A DNA stretch of 64,000 nucleotides, from the NCBI GenBank assembly GCA_024699495.1, contig JAILPK010000050.1:18746-82745 (forward strand), written 5' to 3'. This document shows positions 59,689-64,000 of this stretch, piece after piece. Under the pieces are notes generated by a model, which was given only the letters and a program-made list of their open reading frames with translations, was not told the origin of the DNA and made no database searches. Each line of letters begins with the position of its first letter. Position 1 is the first letter of the stretch. The position numbers were made by a program, and so were the translations under genes. This stretch comes from Bacteroidaceae bacterium (GTDB lineage: Bacteria; Bacteroidota; Bacteroidia; Bacteroidales; Bacteroidaceae).

Positions 59689-62232
59689 ATGAATATAAAA
59701 CGCTTCGCTTTCATGCTCATAGCCGCATTTTCGGTGGCAATGGCAATGGCTCAGTCATTTACCGACGAGCAACTTGTAAGATACATACAAGCCGAAAAAG
59801 AAAAAGGGACTAATCAGAACACCATAATGCGGAATCTTGTGTCGAGAGGAGTTACTCCCGAGCAGGTCCGCCGCATCCGCCGCAAGATAGAGGCTGAGCA
59901 GCAGCAGTTAGGCGCCACCGACCTCACGGGGAAGTCAACCACAAAAAGTTCTCGCCTGCGCACACAGGAAGAAATCAACATTGACGAACGCCGGAAGCGG
60001 CAAAATCAGATGCTCCGGTCTGCCAAAGAGGAAAGGGAATGGCGCTATAAGACACGGAGCCAGCGCATGCAAGAGCTGGATGAGGAGTCGGATTTCTTTG
60101 ATCTGGATTCTCTGCAATACTATGCGGATCAGATACCCAGAGAGCAGCAGGTGTTTGGTAGGAATATCTTCAACCAGCCCAATTTGAGTTTCGAGCCCAA
60201 TCAGAACATGGCCACTCCGACTAACTACAGACTCGGAGCCGGCGACAAGGTAATTATTGACATCTGGGGTGCAAGCCAGCTCACTATCGAAGAGACTATC
60301 TCACCCGACGGCAATATCACCATAGAAAACATCGGCCCGGTTCAGATTGCAGGTCTCACCGTTGCTCAGGCCAAGAAGCGTCTGCGCAGCCGCATTGGGC
60401 AGTTCTATGCCGATTGCGAGGTCAGTCTGGCTTTGGGTGAGAACCGCTCGATAAATGTTCAGGTTCTGGGCGAGGTCAAGATGCCTGGAACATTCACCAT
60501 CTCTTCGCTCTCATCTGCCTTTAACGCCCTGTATGCTGCAGGGGGAATCAGCGAAATCGGAACTGTAAGAAATATTAAAATCTATCGTGGCGGCAGACAG
60601 TTGGCCACAATTGATGTCTATGATTTCCTGCTTAACGGAAACTCTTCGGGAAATGTGCGCCTTCAGGACGACGACATCATCATCGTAGGGCCTTACGAGT
60701 GTCTTGTGGAGGTCAGAGGTAAAGTAAAACGGCCTATGTTCTACGAGATGAAATCTAATGAGAACATGTCTCAGTTACTCAATTATTCTGGTGGATTCTC
60801 CGGAGATGCTTACACGAAAAATGTTCGTCTGGTAAGGAAACAAGGCATGGAATACACAATTCACACAATCGGAGAGTTTGACATGAGCAACTTCAAGATA
60901 GCCGATGGTGACTCTGTATATATAGACAGCGTAATTCCCAGGTTCTCTAATATGGCCGAGGTGCGCGGAGCTGTTATGCACCCCGGTCAGTTCCAGATGG
61001 ATGGCGCGGTGCAGAGCGTTCGCGACCTGATCCGTCTTGCTGAAGGACTGCGTGAAGATGCCTTCAAGGAGCGTGCGGTAATGCACCGGCTGAAAGACGA
61101 CCTCTCTCTGGAAATGATTCCAATTGATTTGGAAGGCATCATGGCCGGAACGTCACCCGACGTGCCACTCCGCAAGGGTGATGTCCTCTTTGTTCCATCT
61201 AAAGAAGAGATGAAAGGGGAGCAGTTCCTGACCATTGGCGGAGAAGTGCTCTATCCCGGCAAATATAAATATGCCGATAACACCACCGTAAAGGACCTCA
61301 TTCTGATGGCCGGGGGACTGAGCCGGGCTGCCTCTATGGCCAAAGTGGATGTCTTCCGTCCAATCTATGATCCAGACGCATTAGTGAAAATCAGCAGTCA
61401 GACCCGTCACTATTCATTTAACATAAGAAACGGGTTCCAGATAGAAGACACAACTTTCATGCTTTTGCCTTATGATGAGGTCCAGGTACGCAGAAGTCCG
61501 GTAATGCCCATCCAGAAGAATGTGTCGATAAGCGGCAATGTGAACTTTGAGGGCGATTACGCTATGACCAACAAGGAGTTCCGTCTCTCCGACTTGGTTA
61601 AGATGGCCGGCGGTCTGGACAGTCTGGCTTACCCCAAGGGTGCCCAGCTCATCAGGACTATGACAGAAGTGGAGCGACAGCAGCAGGATGAGTCGGTGCG
61701 AAAGGCACAAATCCGTTTGTATGAAGAAAGTTTGGACGCAGATACAAAATTCAATATCAACCGGGCAGATTCGCTGTTGGGACTGAAGCTTGACATGGGA
61801 TATACATATAATGTGGGTATTAATCTTGAAGAGGCAATAAAGAATCCCGGAGGCAGTGATGATTTACTGCTGCGTGAGAATGACCTGCTAGTAGTCCCGC
61901 AATATTCTAACACAATCAAAATCAGCGGTGAGGTGATGTATCCTATCAGTATCAATTACAAGAAAGGAGAGGGCATCGGGTATTATATCAAACGGGCTGG
62001 CGGATACACGCAAAATGCTGCAAAAAGCGGAGCCTACGCAATATACATGAATGGAACGGTGAATCAGCTGGGCAAACGGACGCGGAGCAAGAATATCCAG
62101 CCCGGATGTGAGATTGTGGTTCCCACGAAGAAGAAGCATCAAGGTCTTTCCACTGCTGAAATCATGATTCTTGGAACCTCCACAGTGTCTATATCTTCAA
62201 TGATTATCTCGTTGATAAACAATCTGAAATAG
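59689..62232 (+). CDS. Wza-like polysaccharide export outer-membrane protein with SLBB repeats
   Basis: 847 residues from the ATG at 59689. Signal peptide (MAMAQ end), a helical charged segment (about 20-150), a Poly_export domain (NYRLGAGDKVIIDIWGASQ, ISPDGNITIENIGPVQIAG), then about six SLBB-type repeats (VQVLGEVKMPGTFTI, VEVRGKVKRPMFYEM, AEVRGAVMHPGQFQM, ISGEVMYPISI) and a C-terminal membrane helix. It forms the outer-membrane channel of a capsule or exopolysaccharide exporter, much longer than E. coli Wza, as usual in this phylum. Confidence 0.92.
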   Translation: MNIKRFAFMLIAAFSVAMAMAQSFTDEQLVRYIQAEKEKGTNQNTIMRNLVSRGVTPEQVRRIRRKIEAEQQQLGATDLTGKSTTKSSRLRTQEEINIDERRKRQNQMLRSAKEEREWRYKTRSQRMQELDEESDFFDLDSLQYYADQIPREQQVFGRNIFNQPNLSFEPNQNMATPTNYRLGAGDKVIIDIWGASQLTIEETISPDGNITIENIGPVQIAGLTVAQAKKRLRSRIGQFYADCEVSLALGENRSINVQVLGEVKMPGTFTISSLSSAFNALYAAGGISEIGTVRNIKIYRGGRQLATIDVYDFLLNGNSSGNVRLQDDDIIIVGPYECLVEVRGKVKRPMFYEMKSNENMSQLLNYSGGFSGDAYTKNVRLVRKQGMEYTIHTIGEFDMSNFKIADGDSVYIDSVIPRFSNMAEVRGAVMHPGQFQMDGAVQSVRDLIRLAEGLREDAFKERAVMHRLKDDLSLEMIPIDLEGIMAGTSPDVPLRKGDVLFVPSKEEMKGEQFLTIGGEVLYPGKYKYADNTTVKDLILMAGGLSRAASMAKVDVFRPIYDPDALVKISSQTRHYSFNIRNGFQIEDTTFMLLPYDEVQVRRSPVMPIQKNVSISGNVNFEGDYAMTNKEFRLSDLVKMAGGLDSLAYPKGAQLIRTMTEVERQQQDESVRKAQIRLYEESLDADTKFNINRADSLLGLKLDMGYTYNVGINLEEAIKNPGGSDDLLLRENDLLVVPQYSNTIKISGEVMYPISINYKKGEGIGYYIKRAGGYTQNAAKSGAYAIYMNGTVNQLGKRTRSKNIQPGCEIVVPTKKKHQGLSTAEIMILGTSTVSISSMIISLINNLK

Positions 62233-62381
62233 TTCTGATCCGGAACTGCTAAGGCAATACTCCCCCACCCTATCAGCCGCCTGCGCTGAAACAACATCTG
62301 AATGGAAAAGGATATTGTCGGCGCCTGAATAACCCTTCCGACGGAGGCTTTTAGTATCAAAGTTTCCCAGAACCATAAAGA

Positions 62382-63356
62382 ATGACAACAGCTATTATCA
62401 TATTAAACTGGAACGGGGCAAAAGACACTATCGAATGTCTTGCCTCGCTTTCTGAGATAAATAGCTCTTACTACGTGGTTTTGGTTGACAACCAATCTGA
62501 AGATGATTCAATATCCCAGATTATCAGCTATCTGCATGCATCAGACACCGCTTACCGTCATTTAAAGACTGCTGAAAGACTTACCTCCGCCCCCGTTAAC
62601 CACGAGTGTATATTATATGAAGCAGGAGAGAATCTGGGCTTCGCGCGAGGCAATAATGCAGGCATCCGGCTTTTGTCTGATTTTGCACCAGAGAGGTATC
62701 TTCTGCTGAACAACGACACGATAGTAGAACCTGATTTCCTCGACCGGCTTGAGGAGTTTCATGCCTCTCACCCAGAGTATGACGCTCTCACGCCTTTGAT
62801 TTGCTACAATGAACCGCGAACACTGGTGTGGAATGCCGGCGGGCGCCAGTTCCTGGGAATGCGCAAATACTATTATGCCAAAGAGCCTGTCAGCGCAATA
62901 CGCGAGAAGGAATATATAGATATTACCTTTCTCACCGGCTGTGCGCTTTATCTCACTCCAGAAGCATTAGAAGACGGGGTGCCACTGACTGAACGCTTCT
63001 TTTTCGGAGAAGAAGACTTTGAGTTCTGTTTGCGTATGAATCAAAGCAAGCGTAAGATGGCTTGTGTGCTGACCTCCCGCATATATCACAAGGTGAGTGC
63101 CTCGACAGCAGGGAAAAGCTCAATAGGTAAACATTATATCCACTATCTCAACCGTTTCATAGATATGAGGTTGCATTATTCCTTGCCGGCTTACATTTCA
63201 TGGGCTCTCGCTTATATCCCTTATATCCAGCTATTGCTACTGCGCGGGCGTCACGGAGCATGGAATGCCATGGTTATGCCCTGGCGGGTCTTCTCGCGTT
63301 CCTTCCGCCAGGACTGTGTTTCCCAGGAAGACTTTATAAAAGCGTTGCGGGGTTGA
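62382..63356 (+). CDS. GT2 family glycosyltransferase
   Basis: 324 residues. A GT-A fold with IIILNWNGAKDTIECL at the start, LVDNQSEDDS, GFARGNNAGI and the metal-binding LLNNDTIVEPDFLD; later FLTGCALYL and FFFGEEDFEFCLRM, typical of rhamnosyltransferase-like GT2. A C-terminal hydrophobic stretch follows. It adds a sugar to the polysaccharide unit. 149 bp separate it from the export gene, and its end overlaps the next gene convergently by 23 bp. Confidence 0.9.
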   Translation: MTTAIIILNWNGAKDTIECLASLSEINSSYYVVLVDNQSEDDSISQIISYLHASDTAYRHLKTAERLTSAPVNHECILYEAGENLGFARGNNAGIRLLSDFAPERYLLLNNDTIVEPDFLDRLEEFHASHPEYDALTPLICYNEPRTLVWNAGGRQFLGMRKYYYAKEPVSAIREKEYIDITFLTGCALYLTPEALEDGVPLTERFFFGEEDFEFCLRMNQSKRKMACVLTSRIYHKVSASTAGKSSIGKHYIHYLNRFIDMRLHYSLPAYISWALAYIPYIQLLLLRGRHGAWNAMVMPWRVFSRSFRQDCVSQEDFIKALRG

Positions 63357-64000
63357 TGTGGTAGTGCTCAATAAGCTTCATTAATTGTACATCATTCATA
63401 TCCTCGCCCACATTCTTGGCATAGAGTCGGTCGCGGCTGAATTTCTGGCGCAAGAGGTCGAGTTGGTAAAACGTTGACTTGGCATTGCGTACATTTTCTT
63501 TTATTAACTTCAGTCGCAGCCCGGTTATATAAAGCCATAGGTCATCGGCTAGAGGACAGATTTCTGAAATGAGTTTATAATTCAAGACCTCCTCGTCGAA
63601 ACAATGAGCTGGATACAAGGCACCATAGCCTCCTAATGGCATCGCTAACAGTTTGGGATATGTCTCGTCCTCGCTGAAGTGGTGGCGCATAGTCCATTTG
63701 CGGTAGGGGGCAAATTGTTTATCTGCGTTCATCTTTGGGAAACGCAATGTCTGGGTTATGATGCAACCGGGATGCATGTCCCGCGTCTCAATGATTTCCT
63801 GCAACCATGTCTTGGTGTAGAATAAATCATCATCGGCTGTGACGATATCGTCGTTGGGGAAATTCATTATCGAAGGTAATATTTTCTTGTAGGAACGCAG
63901 GTTGGGGCAATACCTGATGATTACCCCATTTTGTTTTAATTTTACCAGCATTCTTGGCAATGTGTCATCGTTGAACTCCTCTTCGTCGAGCCATAGCACA
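63334..64000 (-). CDS. glycosyltransferase, partial (5' end outside the window)
   Basis: At least 222 residues; the frame runs through the window edge. NDDIVTADDDLFYTKTWLQE contains a DDD-type nucleotide-sugar motif, and ADDLWLYITGLR resembles the acceptor-side motif of capsular glycosyltransferases in Bacteroidetes. The GTG near the edge is internal. Same polysaccharide locus but opposite strand. Confidence 0.8.
   Translation of the reverse strand, partial: VLWLDEEEFNDDTLPRMLVKLKQNGVIIRYCPNLRSYKKILPSIMNFPNDDIVTADDDLFYTKTWLQEIIETRDMHPGCIITQTLRFPKMNADKQFAPYRKWTMRHHFSEDETYPKLLAMPLGGYGALYPAHCFDEEVLNYKLISEICPLADDLWLYITGLRLKLIKENVRNAKSTFYQLDLLRQKFSRDRLYAKNVGEDMNDVQLMKLIEHYHINPATLL

Noticed and set aside
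62233..62381. Small gene between the export protein and the GT2 gene
   Set aside because: Only shadow frames without coding character; no RNA motif recognised.

Overview
The window reads as a chromosomal segment of a member of the Bacteroidales, most likely a Prevotellaceae-like gut or oral bacterium. Direct evidence: most promoters have the Bacteroidetes -7 element TAnnTTTG, often with TTG exactly 20 bp upstream; the primary sigma factor is the short 286-residue type; there is a type IX secretion (T9SS) plug protein and several cargo proteins with T9SS-type C-terminal sorting domains; there is a large C10 (streptopain-like) protease with BspA-like repeats; and DUF4270, DUF1460, DUF4295 and DUF5103 families occur. 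The genus is inferred, not shown.

Layout. 1-3.8 kb: hisD-hisC-hisB (+). 3.8-5.1 kb: panC-panD (-). 5.2-10.3 kb: glycogen-synthase-like protein, DUF4270 lipoprotein, T9SS plug protein, TRIC-type channel and DUF1460 amidase-like protein (+). 10.3-14.1 kb: a minus-strand run led by rpoD, then a secreted protein of unknown function, an HPr-kinase-like ATPase, an S24/S26 peptidase, a PqqD-like protein and mtgA. 14.2-18 kb: htrA (-), RNase P RNA (+), YihY membrane protein (+). 18.2-26.4 kb (-): rpmB-rpmG-DUF4295, tsaD, map, folB, B12-dependent ribonucleotide reductase, a secreted protein and dnaA. 27.2-30.3 kb (-): TPP riboswitch, TonB receptor and PnuC-family permease, that is, a thiamine uptake unit. 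30.4-34.9 kb (+): T9SS mini-protein, Cthe_2159-type beta-helix protein and a LytS/LytTR two-component pair. 34.9-39.6 kb (-): C10 protease. 39.8-44.8 kb (+): queF, TlpA-like protein, rnz, ECF sigma factor with a likely anti-sigma factor, a Spy-like periplasmic protein and a conserved small protein.

45-57.6 kb is an accessory pectin (rhamnogalacturonan-type) degradation locus: GH28, an HExxH-domain/GH97 fusion and a GH28/GH106 fusion on the minus strand, a divergent GH105 on the plus strand, and a decayed TPR/AraC regulator. No SusC/SusD pair lies in the window. 58.5-58.9 kb is tmRNA (-). 59-64 kb starts a surface polysaccharide locus: sugar-phosphate transferase, Wza-like export protein and two glycosyltransferases, the last cut by the window edge.

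The most unusual structure is a mosaic of short intergenic repeats confined to 43.4-58.5 kb: arrays of a degenerate 8-bp unit (CTYRWMAR), a 15-bp GC hairpin (GCGGCCCNCGGCCGC), other micro-palindromes and a 44-bp element. These fill nearly every gap of the accessory region, reach stop codons and run into coding frames: the 44-bp element encodes the C-terminal tail of the GH28/GH106 enzyme, and a repeat block encodes part of the N-terminus of GH105. A second candidate system is the HPr-kinase-like/S26-peptidase/PqqD trio, which resembles peptide-modification machinery but has no visible precursor or radical SAM partner.
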